Below, piece by piece: positions 1-15,872 of a stretch of DNA of 64,000 bases; the stretch's first letter is position 1; each line of letters starts with the position of its first letter. Under the pieces are notes generated by a model, which worked only from the letters and a program-made list of their open reading frames with translations, ran no database searches and was not told where the DNA came from. The DNA lies in contig NZ_JANUFD010000008.1 in NCBI RefSeq assembly GCF_024807945.1, forward strand, positions 1-64,000, read 5' to 3'. The DNA comes from Pseudomonas sp. JUb42. GTDB taxonomy: Bacteria; Pseudomonadota; Gammaproteobacteria; Pseudomonadales; Pseudomonadaceae. The position numbers and the translations under genes were made by a program.

Positions 1-75
1 ACGTTGATAGGTTGGGTGTGTAAGCGCTGTGAGGCGTTGAGCTAACCAATACTAATTGCCCGTGAGGCTTGACCA
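1..75 (+). rRNA. 23S rRNA, 3' end (partial)
   Basis: The terminal CTTGACC near 68-74 is the segment that pairs with the 5' end of 23S rRNA, so the mature end is put at about 75. Only the tail of the gene is present. The following 145 bases are the 23S-5S spacer with processing stems. The identity rests on recognised Pseudomonas 23S sequence; the exact end is approximate. Confidence 0.85.
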
Positions 76-219
76 TATAACACCCAAGCAATTTGCTTAA
101 GAAGCGAGTTGCGGTGTATGAAGACGCACAAACCGAAAGTTTGCGGCTTACAAATACCGATATCACATACCTGATTTGCTGAAACGAGACCATCTGGTCA
201 CGAGTCAGTACCCGAATTT

Positions 220-335
220 CTTGACGACCATAGAGCGTTGGAACCACCTGATCCCATCCCGAACTCAGTAGTGAAACGATGCATCGCCGATGGTAGTGTG
301 GGGTTTCCCCATGTGAGAGTAGGTCATCGTCAAGA
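220..335 (+). rRNA. rrf: 5S rRNA
   Basis: This is a 5S gene of about 116 nt. It contains the conserved internal block GAACCACCTGATCCCATCCC and complementary ends (TTGACGA near the start, TCGTCAA near the end). It lies directly downstream of the 23S tail and is followed by a terminator, so it closes an rRNA operon. Confidence 0.93.
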
Positions 336-345
336 TTAAATTCCG

Positions 346-382
346 AAACCCCATTTGCGAAAGCAGATGGGGTTTTGTTTTT
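346..382 (+). terminator. rRNA operon terminator
   Basis: The stem AAACCCCATTTGC / GCAGATGGGGTTT has a GAAA loop and is followed by a T-rich run. It sits 11 bp past 5S and fits a Rho-independent terminator for the rRNA operon. Confidence 0.85.
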
Positions 383-465
383 GCGCGGGAAAAAGACATT
401 TTCGTTTCTATGCACCGCTGGTAGGCATGGCTATTATGCGTGCCTCATTGTCAGGCGATAACTAA

Positions 466-1425
466 ATGCTGAGATTGCTCAGGCTTCTCGCTGATGGCGG
501 ATTCCATTCCGGGGAGGTCCTGGGGCGGGTTCTGGGTGTCAGTCGCAGTGCCGTCTGGAAGCAGCTGCAACTACTCGAGGGCGAGCTGGGTATCGAGATC
601 CACAAGGTGCGTGGCCGAGGTTACAAACTCGCGCGCCCGGTCTCTTTGCTCGATGCTGAGCGTCTTGCACAGCGCCTTGATGTTCTGGGTTGGTCCGTTC
701 GCGTCCTGGATAGTGTTGACTCTACCAACGCCGAGGCTGCGCGCCTTATCGGTCAGGGTAATGCCATGCCTGCGTTGGTGCTCGCCGAGCGGCAGACCGC
801 AGGGCGGGGGCGGCGGGGTCGCACCTGGGTCAGCCCGTTCGCAGAAAATCTGTATTACAGCCTTGTGCTGCGTATCGATGGTGGTATGCAGCAGTTGGAG
901 GGGCTGAGCCTGGTTGTAGGGCTCGCGGTCATGCACGCACTGCGCGATGCGGGTGTCTCCAAGGCCGGGCTGAAGTGGCCCAATGATGTGCTGGTAGAGG
1001 GTCGCAAGATTGCTGGCATTCTCTTGGAGTTGATGGGGGATCCCGCAGATGTCTGCCATTTGGTCATTGGTGTCGGCATCAATGTAAATATGCAGGCGAC
1101 TGCAGAGGTCGATCAGGCCTGGACTTCCGCTAGCCTTGAGGTGGGTGGCCTGATTGAACGCAATGACCTGGTTGTCAGCCTCAGTGAGAAGCTGGAGAGA
1201 TACCTTGCGCTGCATAGAGAGCAGGGCTTCGCTGCCATTCAGTCCGAGTGGGAGCAGAACCACTTGTGGCAGGGACGTGCCGTGAGCCTGCATGCCGGGT
1301 CCGGGGTAATTGAGGGGAAAGTCTTGGGTATCGATGCAGTGGGGGCGTTGCGCCTTGAGGTGGCGGGCGTGGAAGAGCGATTCAGTGGTGGTGAGCTCAG
1401 TCTGAGGCTGCGTGATGATTCTTGA
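466..1425 (+). CDS. birA: Bifunctional biotin--[acetyl-CoA-carboxylase] ligase / biotin operon repressor
   Basis: BirA makes biotinyl-5'-AMP and transfers biotin to the carrier protein of acetyl-CoA carboxylase; the holoenzyme can also repress biotin synthesis genes. The 319 residues match the long, bifunctional form. Residues 1-60 are a winged-helix DNA-binding domain. The ligase core shows GRGRRGR in the biotin/adenylate loop (about residues 112-118) and KWPNDVL. A short C-terminal SH3-like domain follows. The ATG at 466 has no strong Shine-Dalgarno, but the N-terminal HTH fits this start. The 3' end overlaps coaX by 11 bp, so the two are probably co-transcribed. Confidence 0.95.
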   Translation: MLRLLRLLADGGFHSGEVLGRVLGVSRSAVWKQLQLLEGELGIEIHKVRGRGYKLARPVSLLDAERLAQRLDVLGWSVRVLDSVDSTNAEAARLIGQGNAMPALVLAERQTAGRGRRGRTWVSPFAENLYYSLVLRIDGGMQQLEGLSLVVGLAVMHALRDAGVSKAGLKWPNDVLVEGRKIAGILLELMGDPADVCHLVIGVGINVNMQATAEVDQAWTSASLEVGGLIERNDLVVSLSEKLERYLALHREQGFAAIQSEWEQNHLWQGRAVSLHAGSGVIEGKVLGIDAVGALRLEVAGVEERFSGGELSLRLRDDS

Positions 1426-2158
1426 ACTCGATTGCGGCAATAGCTTCATCAAGTGGCGTGTTATCGAGGGTGCTGCGGTGCTGGCGGGCGGGGTTGCCGA
1501 GTCTGATACGGCGCTGCTTGCTCACCTGGGTGGGTTGTCTCGGCTCAATCTGAGTCGATGCCGACTGGTCAGCGTCCGTACCCACGAAGAAACCGAGCGG
1601 CTGATCCAGGTGCTGAAGGAGGCGTTTACCATTGATGTGGTCTGCGCTCTGCCGATGCAGATCCTGGCAGGCGTTGAGAACGGCTACGACGATTACGCAA
1701 GGCTGGGGCTGGACCGCTGGCTTGCGCTGGTCGGCGCCTTTAATCATGCCCGCAAGGCCTGTCTGGTGATCGATCTGGGCACGGCGGTGACTTCCGACTT
1801 CGTGGATGCCGAGGGGCGCCACCTCGGCGGCTTTATCTGCCCTGGCCTGCCGCTCATGCGCAACCAGCTGCGTACCCACACACGGCGCATTCGCTACGAT
1901 GACGCGGCGGCTGAGCTGGCTCTGACGAGTCTCTCGCCCGGGCGCTCCACGGCTGAGGCGGTCGAGCGTGGCTGTTCGTTGATGTTGCGCGGCTTCGTCG
2001 CAACCCAGGCCGAGATCGCCCGAGAATATTGGGCTGATGATTTCGCTATTTTTATCACTGGCGGCGATGCTGGTCTGGTCGATGGTGTGCTGCCTGGTGC
2101 GCTGGTGGTGCCGGATCTTATCTTCATGGGGCTGGCCCTGGCCTGTCCGTTTTCCTGA
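1415..2158 (+). CDS. coaX: Type III pantothenate kinase
   Basis: This enzyme phosphorylates pantothenate with ATP, the first committed step of coenzyme A synthesis. The protein is about 247 residues. The N-terminal LELDCGNSFIKW is the ASKHA phosphate-binding loop, and DLGTAVTSD followed by GGFICPGLPLM is the second nucleotide/pantothenate motif of the CoaX family. A GTG at 1412 precedes the ATG at 1415; I prefer the ATG because the protein then begins MILELDCG. Its start overlaps the end of birA and a SPOR-domain gene follows 7 bp later, so the three probably form one operon. Confidence 0.93.
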   Translation: MILELDCGNSFIKWRVIEGAAVLAGGVAESDTALLAHLGGLSRLNLSRCRLVSVRTHEETERLIQVLKEAFTIDVVCALPMQILAGVENGYDDYARLGLDRWLALVGAFNHARKACLVIDLGTAVTSDFVDAEGRHLGGFICPGLPLMRNQLRTHTRRIRYDDAAAELALTSLSPGRSTAEAVERGCSLMLRGFVATQAEIAREYWADDFAIFITGGDAGLVDGVLPGALVVPDLIFMGLALACPFS

Positions 2159-2165
2159 GGTCTTT

Positions 2166-2597
2166 ATGCGTTGGCTATTTCTGCTGCTGTTGATGCTGAA
2201 CGGCTTTTATTACGTCTGGCAGCAGCAAGAGGCTCCGCTGCGAGCTAAAGAGATACTGCCGCTGTCGCTGGCTCGATCTGCTCAGCAAGATATTCATTTG
2301 CTCAGCGAATCGGATGTCGGGCGTGAGCAGGGCGCTGAGGCTGAGCAGAAATGCCTCTATCTCGGCGGCTTTACTCGCCAGGAGGATGTTCGGACTGTCG
2401 AGCAGCGGCTGATCAGTCTGGATATACAGACGCAATTCAAGGCTCTGCAGAGTGCGGGTACTGCGACTTATTGGCTGCGTGTAGGCCCGGAAAGTCGCCG
2501 TTTGGTGGATGACGTATTGATCCAGGGGCTGAGCAAAGACTTCCCGCAATTAAAAAACAAAATAATGTCGTGTGAAGGTGTTGCAACTGCAGATTAG
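2166..2597 (+). CDS. SPOR-domain membrane protein
   Basis: The encoded protein is 143 residues, starting at an ATG 7 bp after coaX. An upstream in-frame start lies inside coaX and is unlikely. Residues 2-20 (RWLFLLLLMLNGFYYVW) are one N-terminal transmembrane anchor. Residues about 60-135 resemble a SPOR fold (CLYLGGF, then ATYWLRVGP). SPOR domains bind peptidoglycan stripped of stem peptides and usually act at the division septum, so a periplasmic cell-wall role is inferred. The partner and precise function are unknown. It is the last gene before the tRNA cluster. Confidence 0.8.
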   Translation: MRWLFLLLLMLNGFYYVWQQQEAPLRAKEILPLSLARSAQQDIHLLSESDVGREQGAEAEQKCLYLGGFTRQEDVRTVEQRLISLDIQTQFKALQSAGTATYWLRVGPESRRLVDDVLIQGLSKDFPQLKNKIMSCEGVATAD

Positions 2598-2673
2598 TTT
2601 GCATAGAATGGCGCCCGCTTCGCAGTGCGGTATAAGTTGTAACAGGCAATGCGAAACAGTCAACAGATGTAAC

Positions 2674-2690
2674 CTCATAATTTTTATGAG
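2674..2690 (+). repeat. Inverted repeat CTCATAA-TTT-TTATGAG upstream of the tRNA promoter
   Basis: This perfect 7-bp inverted repeat with a 3-bp loop lies 8 bp before the -35 box of the tRNA promoter. It may be a weak terminator for the SPOR gene or AT-rich UP-element-like DNA; the sequence does not decide between them. Confidence 0.5.
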
Positions 2691-2697
2691 AAAAAGG

Positions 2698-2726
2698 TTG
2701 ACAGAAGGGCAGTAAGCATTGAGAAT
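2698..2726 (+). promoter_or_regulatory. Sigma-70 promoter of the tRNA-Tyr-Gly-Thr operon
   Basis: TTGACA (2698-2703) is followed by exactly 17 bp and GAGAAT (2721-2726). The next bases, GCTGCCTCGC, form a GC-rich discriminator of the kind found at stable-RNA promoters under stringent control. tRNA-Tyr starts 14 bp after the -10 box. Confidence 0.75.
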
Positions 2727-2739
2727 GCTGCCTCGCTTA

Positions 2740-2824
<85 letters not shown>

Positions 2825-2849
2825 TATTCAAGCGTGAGCTGTAGGTTGT

Positions 2850-2923
<74 letters not shown>

Positions 2924-2949
2924 GATTACAGATTGTGCAAAAGTGTTTC

Positions 2950-3025
2950 GCTCTTGTAGCTCAGTTGGTAGAGCACACCCTTGGTAAGGGTGAGGTCAGC
3001 GGTTCGAATCCGCTCAAGAGCTCCA
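2950..3025 (+). tRNA. tRNA-Thr (GGT)
   Basis: This 76-nt tRNA has acceptor GCTCTTG/CAAGAGC, anticodon loop TTGGTAA (GGT) and encoded CCA. A strong terminator begins 5 bp later, closing this tRNA operon. Confidence 0.97.
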
Positions 3026-3030
3026 TTATC

Positions 3031-3063
3031 AAAGGCAGATATGAAAATATCTGCCTTTGTTTT
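3031..3063 (+). terminator. Terminator of the tRNA-Tyr-Gly-Thr operon
   Basis: AAAGGCAGATAT and its perfect complement ATATCTGCCTTT flank a GAAA tetraloop and are followed by GTTTT. The 12-bp perfect stem is a clear Rho-independent terminator. Confidence 0.9.
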
Positions 3064-3152
3064 AGGCGGTCGATCCGAGTGTCGATCCTCTAGGTTTGGT
3101 GGGTTGTCTGGTGTTGCCGGAGTGGTAAATGCGGCAACCCGCTGAATAGATG

Positions 3153-3181
3153 TTGAAAAATTATTTTCAGGTCAGCATAAT
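3153..3181 (+). promoter_or_regulatory. Sigma-70 promoter of tRNA-Trp-secE-nusG
   Basis: TTGAAA (3153-3158), a 17-bp spacer and CATAAT (3176-3181) match sigma-70 boxes at 5/6 each. tRNA-Trp begins 21 bp after the -10 box. Confidence 0.75.
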
Positions 3182-3202
3182 GGTCGGCCTGATTTTGCTT
3201 TT

Positions 3203-3278
3203 AGGTCAGTAGCTCAATTGGCAGAGCGACGGTCTCCAAAACCGTAGGTTGGGGGTTCGATTCCCTCCTGACCTGCCA
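3203..3278 (+). tRNA. tRNA-Trp (CCA)
   Basis: This 76-nt tRNA has acceptor AGGTCAG/CTGACCT, anticodon loop CTCCAAA (CCA) and encoded 3' CCA. It lies 46 bp upstream of secE with no terminator between, so it is probably co-transcribed with secE-nusG. Confidence 0.97.
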
Positions 3279-3324
3279 GATTCACTCAGTGTTATCTGGC
3301 TTTCTTTTCACAGGATCTTCGTAG

Positions 3325-3693
3325 ATGACTCCCAAAGCTGAAGCCCAAGACTCACGTTTTGACTTGCTGAAATGGCTGCTGGTGGTCGTTCTGGTTGCCG
3401 TAGGTGTAGTTGGTAACCAGTACTTCTCTGCGCAGCCGATCCTGTATCGCGTCCTCGTATTGCTTGTCATAGCTGCTGCTGCCGGCTTCATTGGTCTGCA
3501 GACTGGCAAGGGCAAGGCTTTCTTCGTTCTGGCGAAAGAAGCGCGCACCGAAATTCGTAAAGTCGTATGGCCCACCCGCCAGGAGACTACTCAGACCACT
3601 CTGATCGTAGTCGCTGTTGTGCTGGTGATGGCCTTGCTGTTGTGGGGGCTTGATTCCCTGCTCGGCTGGCTTGTTTCTTTGATTGTTGGCTAA
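3325..3693 (+). CDS. secE: Preprotein translocase subunit SecE
   Basis: SecE is the essential small clamp of the SecYEG inner-membrane channel. The 122 residues show three hydrophobic segments (about 14-34, 39-60 and 90-121), the three-helix form seen in gammaproteobacteria. The conserved cytosolic amphipathic stretch FFVLAKEARTEIRKVVWPTRQE lies before the last helix. nusG follows 9 bp later, so the two are co-expressed. SecY, its main partner, is encoded at 29084-30412. Confidence 0.96.
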   Translation: MTPKAEAQDSRFDLLKWLLVVVLVAVGVVGNQYFSAQPILYRVLVLLVIAAAAGFIGLQTGKGKAFFVLAKEARTEIRKVVWPTRQETTQTTLIVVAVVLVMALLLWGLDSLLGWLVSLIVG

Positions 3694-3702
3694 GGGTGTC
3701 CC

Positions 3703-4236
3703 GTGGCTAAGCGTTGGTACGTAGTGCATGCTTATTCGGGTTACGAGAAGCATGTAATGCGCTCGTTGGTCGAGCGCGTGAAGCTGGCTGGCATGGAAGA
3801 CGGCTTCGGTGAGATTCTGGTCCCTACCGAAGAAGTCGTTGAAATGCGCAACGGCCAAAAGCGTAAGAGCGAGCGGAAGTTTTTCCCTGGCTACGTGCTT
3901 GTCCAGATGGACATGAATGAAGGCACCTGGCACTTGGTGAAAGACACGCCTCGCGTCATGGGCTTCATCGGTGGTACTGCCGACAAGCCTGCGCCGATCA
4001 CCGACAAAGAAGCTGAAGCCATTCTGCGTCGTGTTGCCGATGGTAGCGATAAGCCGAAGCCGAAGACTCTGTTCGAGCCGGGTGAGGTTGTTCGCGTCAC
4101 AGATGGTCCGTTCGCTGATTTTAACGGCACTGTCGAAGAAGTTAACTACGAGAAGAGCCGCATTCAAGTTGCCGTGCTTATTTTCGGACGCTCTACTCCG
4201 GTAGAGCTTGAGTTCAGTCAGGTCGAAAAGGTCTAA
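3703..4236 (+). CDS. nusG: Transcription termination/antitermination protein NusG
   Basis: NusG binds RNA polymerase, reduces pausing, and links transcription to Rho or to the ribosome through S10. The 177 residues comprise an NGN domain (1-115, beginning AKRWYVVHAYSGYE) and a C-terminal KOW domain (about 125-177, FEPGEVVRVTDGPFADFNG). Translation starts at a GTG. A terminator follows, separating secE-nusG from rplK. Confidence 0.97.
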   Translation: MAKRWYVVHAYSGYEKHVMRSLVERVKLAGMEDGFGEILVPTEEVVEMRNGQKRKSERKFFPGYVLVQMDMNEGTWHLVKDTPRVMGFIGGTADKPAPITDKEAEAILRRVADGSDKPKPKTLFEPGEVVRVTDGPFADFNGTVEEVNYEKSRIQVAVLIFGRSTPVELEFSQVEKV

Positions 4237-4253
4237 CTGAGCAAGAATCCCAT

Positions 4254-4283
4254 ACCCCGCAGCCCTGGCTGTGGGGTTTTTTC
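4254..4283 (+). terminator. Terminator after nusG
   Basis: CCCCGCAG and CTGTGGGG pair with one G-T wobble and are followed by TTTTTT. This marks the end of the secE-nusG unit. Confidence 0.85.
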
Positions 4284-4353
4284 GTCACCGGGATAAACGT
4301 GCAAGTAACCGGGGAGCCTTAACTGGCGTTCGAACCCGTAATTGGAGTGCCTC

Positions 4354-4785
4354 ATGGCCAAGAAGATTACCGCTTACATCAAGCTGCAAGTGAAGGCCGC
4401 TCAGGCTAACCCAAGCCCGCCAGTCGGTCCTGCTCTGGGTCAGCACGGCGTGAACATCATGGAATTCTGCAAGGCTTTCAACGCCCGTACTCAGGGTCTT
4501 GAGCCAGGTCTGCCGACTCCAGTGATCATCACTGTCTACAGCGACCGCAGCTTCACTTTTGAAACCAAAAGCACCCCGGCTTCGGTTCTGCTGAAAAAAG
4601 CAGCTGGCCTGACCAGCGGCTCGGCTCGTCCGAACACCGTTAAAGTCGGTACCGTGACCCGTGCTCAGCTGGAAGATATCGCGAAAGTTAAAAACGCGGA
4701 TCTGACTGCTGCTGACATGGAAGCAGCCGTGCGTACCATCGCCGGTTCTGCTCGTTCCATGGGCCTCAACGTGGAGGGTGTGTAA
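4354..4785 (+). CDS. rplK: 50S ribosomal protein L11
   Basis: L11 binds the GTPase-associated centre of 23S rRNA with L10-(L7/L12) and is needed for RelA activation on stalled ribosomes. The 143 residues begin MAKKITAYIKLQ with the proline-rich hinge SPPVGPALGQHG. An upstream in-frame ATG at 4342 would add four residues, but the second ATG gives the family length. The stop codon overlaps the rplA start (TAATG), a sign of translational coupling. Confidence 0.97.
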   Translation: MAKKITAYIKLQVKAAQANPSPPVGPALGQHGVNIMEFCKAFNARTQGLEPGLPTPVIITVYSDRSFTFETKSTPASVLLKKAAGLTSGSARPNTVKVGTVTRAQLEDIAKVKNADLTAADMEAAVRTIAGSARSMGLNVEGV

Positions 4786-5480
4786 TGGCTAAGCTGACCA
4801 AACGTCAAAAGGCAATCGCCGGCAAAATCGAAGCAGGCAAGGCCTACAACTTCGTTGACGCTGCTGCACTGCTGACCGAACTGTCCACCGTTAAATTCAG
4901 CGAGTCCGTAGACGTTGCTGTAAACCTCGGTGTTGACCCGCGTAAATCTGACCAGGTTGTTCGTAGCGCTACTGTGCTGCCACACGGCACTGGCAAGACC
5001 GTTCGCGTTGCTGTGTTCACCCAGGGCCCAGCTGCTGAGGCCGCTCTGGCTGCCGGCGCTGATCGCGTTGGTATGGACGATCTGGCTGCCGAAATGAAAG
5101 CCGGTGACCTGAACTATGACGTCGTTATCGCATCCCCTGATGCAATGCGCGTTGTAGGTCAACTGGGTCAGGTTCTGGGTCCACGTGGCCTGATGCCTAA
5201 CCCGAAAGTCGGCACTGTTACTCCTGACGTTGCTAACGCCGTCAAGAATGCCAAGGCTGGCCAGGTTCGTTATCGCACCGACAAAAACGGCATCATTCAC
5301 ACTTCCGTTGGCAAAGTCGGTTTCGACGCCGTCAAGCTGAAGGAAAACGTTGAAGCCCTGATCGCTGATCTGAAGCGTATCAAGCCAGCTTCCTCGAAAG
5401 GTATCTACGTCAAGCGCGTTACCCTGAGCACCACTATGGGCCCAGGTCTGGTCATCGACCAAGGCTCGCTGGACGCGTAA
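4785..5480 (+). CDS. rplA: 50S ribosomal protein L1
   Basis: L1 forms the mobile stalk at the E site and, in enterobacteria, represses the L11-L1 mRNA. The 231 residues contain the conserved GPRGLMPNPKVGTVT segment in the second domain. Translation is coupled to rplK by a one-base overlap. A 198-bp leader separates it from rplJ. Confidence 0.97.
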   Translation: MAKLTKRQKAIAGKIEAGKAYNFVDAAALLTELSTVKFSESVDVAVNLGVDPRKSDQVVRSATVLPHGTGKTVRVAVFTQGPAAEAALAAGADRVGMDDLAAEMKAGDLNYDVVIASPDAMRVVGQLGQVLGPRGLMPNPKVGTVTPDVANAVKNAKAGQVRYRTDKNGIIHTSVGKVGFDAVKLKENVEALIADLKRIKPASSKGIYVKRVTLSTTMGPGLVIDQGSLDA

Positions 5481-5678
5481 CACAGAACGGTGCGCTTGAT
5501 TGCGCACCGCTCGAAAGATTGGGGTCCCTGCCTGGCGGGGGCTATCCAAGACCGTAGGCGGCGCAAGCCTTAAACCTCAAGCCTACGCAGATGGTGCTCC
5601 CGGTTCCTTACCGAATCAGACACCAAAACGACATCCGGCTCCGGCCAGATGAAACGGTAACAAGCAGGAGTTAAACCC
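5481..5678 (+). promoter_or_regulatory. Putative L10 leader (rplA-rplJ spacer)
   Basis: This 198-bp non-coding spacer contains several potential stems, for example CGGTGCGC/GCGCACCG at 5488-5509. Its place directly upstream of rplJ is where gammaproteobacterial mRNAs carry the L10-(L7/L12) autoregulatory leader. I infer the same function from position and structure; no sequence-level match was tested. No T-run follows the hairpin, so it is not a simple terminator. Confidence 0.55.
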
Positions 5679-6179
5679 GTGGCAATTAAACTCGAAGACA
5701 AGAAGGCCATCGTCGCTGAAGTCAACGAGGCTGCCAAAGTCGCTCTGTCTGCTGTCGTGGCTGATGCCCGTGGCGTGACAGTAGGCGCGATGACCGGACT
5801 CCGTAAAGAGGCTCGTGAAGCTGGCGTTTACGTACGTGTCGTACGTAACACCCTGCTCAAGCGCGCCGTTGCTGACACTCAATACAGTGTCCTCAACGAT
5901 GCGTTCACCGGCCCGACCTTGATCGCGTTCTCCAACGAACATCCAGGCGCTGCTGCCCGTTTGTTCAAAGAGTTCGCCAAAGGTCAGGACAAGTTCGAGA
6001 TCAAGGCAGCTGCGTTCGAGGGCAAGTTCCTCGCAGCTAATCAGATCGACGTACTGGCAACCTTGCCGACCCGTGACGAAGCAATTTCCCAGCTGATGAG
6101 CGTGATTCAAGGCGCTACCAGCAAATTGGCTCGTACTCTGGCGGCAGTTCGCGAACAGAAAGAAGCTGCTGCAGCCTAA
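5679..6179 (+). CDS. rplJ: 50S ribosomal protein L10
   Basis: L10 anchors the L7/L12 dimers on the ribosomal stalk. The 166 residues have an N-terminal rRNA-binding domain and a C-terminal helix (about 135-160) that binds L7/L12. Translation starts at a GTG with a good Shine-Dalgarno (CAGGAG). rplL follows 78 bp later. Expression is probably controlled through the upstream leader. Confidence 0.97.
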   Translation: MAIKLEDKKAIVAEVNEAAKVALSAVVADARGVTVGAMTGLRKEAREAGVYVRVVRNTLLKRAVADTQYSVLNDAFTGPTLIAFSNEHPGAAARLFKEFAKGQDKFEIKAAAFEGKFLAANQIDVLATLPTRDEAISQLMSVIQGATSKLARTLAAVREQKEAAAA

Positions 6180-6257
6180 GGCCGCACACCTCTTCTCGCG
6201 TATTTTTGTTTATTTCGAAGGCCGCATAGGCCCTCACACAATTCAGGAATTAGAGTC

Positions 6258-6623
6258 ATGTCTATCTCTCAAGACGATATCCTCAACGCCGTAGCTGAAA
6301 TGTCTGTTCTGCAGGTTGTTGAGCTGATCAAAGCTTTCGAAGAAAAATTCGGCGTTTCCGCCGCTGCTGCTTCGGCAGGTCCTGCTGTAGCTGCTGCTGT
6401 TGTTGAAGAGCAAACCGAATTCAACGTCATGCTGGTTGAAGCTGGCGAGAAGAAAGTTAACGTGATCAAGGCAGTACGTGAACTGACCGGTCTGGGCCTG
6501 AAAGAAGCCAAGGCAGTCGTTGACGGCGCACCAGGCATCGTTCTGGAAGCTGTCGCCAAAGACGCAGCTGACAAGGCTAAAGCAGCCTTGGAAGAAGCAG
6601 GCGCTAAAGTCGAGCTGAAATAA
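6258..6623 (+). CDS. rplL: 50S ribosomal protein L7/L12
   Basis: L7/L12 is the multicopy stalk protein that recruits translation GTPases. The 121 residues show the N-terminal dimerisation helices (1-35), an Ala-rich hinge (about 36-52) and the C-terminal factor-binding domain (KVNVIKAVRELTGLGLKEAK). An attenuator downstream probably sets the ratio of rplJL to rpoBC transcripts. Confidence 0.97.
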   Translation: MSISQDDILNAVAEMSVLQVVELIKAFEEKFGVSAAAASAGPAVAAAVVEEQTEFNVMLVEAGEKKVNVIKAVRELTGLGLKEAKAVVDGAPGIVLEAVAKDAADKAKAALEEAGAKVELK

Positions 6624-6669
6624 GTATCGACTTTGCGTAACCAGCCGAAGCGGTAAGCGGAAGGCTGAT

Positions 6670-6698
6670 GGCTGGTGGCTTTTGCCACCGGCCTTTTT
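6670..6698 (+). terminator. rplL-rpoB intergenic attenuator
   Basis: GGCTGGTGGC and GCCACCGGCC form a 10-bp stem (one wobble) with a TTTT loop followed by TTTTT. It lies between rplL and rpoB, where partial termination reduces rpoBC relative to rplJL in related bacteria. Confidence 0.85.
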
Positions 6699-6842
6699 CC
6701 GTTCTAGACAGCTGATCAGGTCAGTGTCTTTAACGTGCAGGAACCGCCAAAGAGGCGGCGCAAACCAAGGGGTTTGCACGATTTTCTGGCTGCTCCCGTC
6801 GGGAGAAGCCAAACAAGCAGGTGACCAAGCTGGGGAACGCTG

Positions 6843-10916
<4,074 letters not shown>

Positions 10917-10978
10917 CACGTGACGCGAATGGAAGAGGGCGGTGACGCCCCCTTCCTGCTCCGCCAGGAGGAAAGGCC

Positions 10979-15178
<4,200 letters not shown>

Positions 15179-15204
15179 GAATAGAGCCTCGCTCTTTTCC
15201 TCTC

Positions 15205-15232
15205 GGATCTGGTGGTTGATACCGCCAGATCC
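15205..15232 (+). repeat. Hairpin between rpoC and the rpsL promoter
   Basis: GGATCTGGTGG and CCGCCAGATCC form an 11-bp stem with one wobble and a 6-nt loop, 26 bp after rpoC. No T-run follows, so it is more likely an mRNA-stabilising or partial-termination element than a classic terminator. Confidence 0.6.
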
Positions 15233-15257
15233 TTGAAGACAAGATCGGGGCTCTGTC

Positions 15258-15286
15258 TTGACTGGGGACAGGATCCTCTTTAGACT
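15258..15286 (+). promoter_or_regulatory. Candidate sigma-70 promoter of the str operon (rpsL-rpsG-fusA-tuf)
   Basis: TTGACT (15258-15263) and TAGACT (15281-15286) are separated by 17 bp, giving 5/6 and 4/6 matches. The predicted start lies about 85 bp upstream of rpsL. Confidence 0.65.
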
Positions 15287-15377
15287 CTTGTACCCCTAAA
15301 TTTGGCGGAACTCGCGTTCTGCCATTTTGCTTTTCTTGTAAGACAATAGCGTCGCAAGACAACAGTGGAGCTAGTAG

Positions 15378-15749
15378 ATGGCAACTATCAACCAGCTGGT
15401 ACGTCAGCCGCGTAAGCGTATCGTCGAGAAATCCGACGTGCCTGCGCTGCAGAACTGCCCGCAACGTCGTGGCGTATGCACTCGTGTGTATACCACCACG
15501 CCGAAAAAACCTAACTCGGCACTGCGTAAAGTATGCCGCGTGCGCCTGACCAACGGTTTCGAGGTTTCCTCGTACATCGGCGGTGAAGGCCACAACCTGC
15601 AAGAGCACAGCGTGGTACTGATCCGCGGCGGTCGTGTAAAAGACTTGCCAGGTGTTCGTTACCACACCGTTCGCGGCTCTCTGGATACCTCCGGCGTTAA
15701 AGGCCGTAACCAGGGTCGTTCGAAGTACGGTACCAAGAAGCCGAAGTAG
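15378..15749 (+). CDS. rpsL: 30S ribosomal protein S12
   Basis: S12 monitors codon-anticodon pairing in the decoding centre. The 123 residues carry PKKPNSALRK and GGRVKDLPGVRYH, the two loops where streptomycin-resistance changes arise. Lys43 and Lys88 are the susceptible residues here. It is the first gene of the str operon; the 123-bp spacer before rpsG may hold the S7 autoregulatory site known in enterobacteria, but I did not fold it. Confidence 0.97.
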   Translation: MATINQLVRQPRKRIVEKSDVPALQNCPQRRGVCTRVYTTTPKKPNSALRKVCRVRLTNGFEVSSYIGGEGHNLQEHSVVLIRGGRVKDLPGVRYHTVRGSLDTSGVKGRNQGRSKYGTKKPK

Positions 15750-15872
15750 TCTTCGGTTTCCTGTGACAAAAAGCAGATTTCTATTTTTCTGAGTCGATAA
15801 GAGTAAGGTCGGGCGCATCCTCAAGAGGGTGGTGGTCCCGAGCTAACCTGAAGACCGTTTGAGGGCTTATCC

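Noticed and set aside
3026..3202. Pseudogene remnant of tuf
   Set aside because: No stretch of EF-Tu-like coding was seen in any frame; only a terminator and promoter are present.
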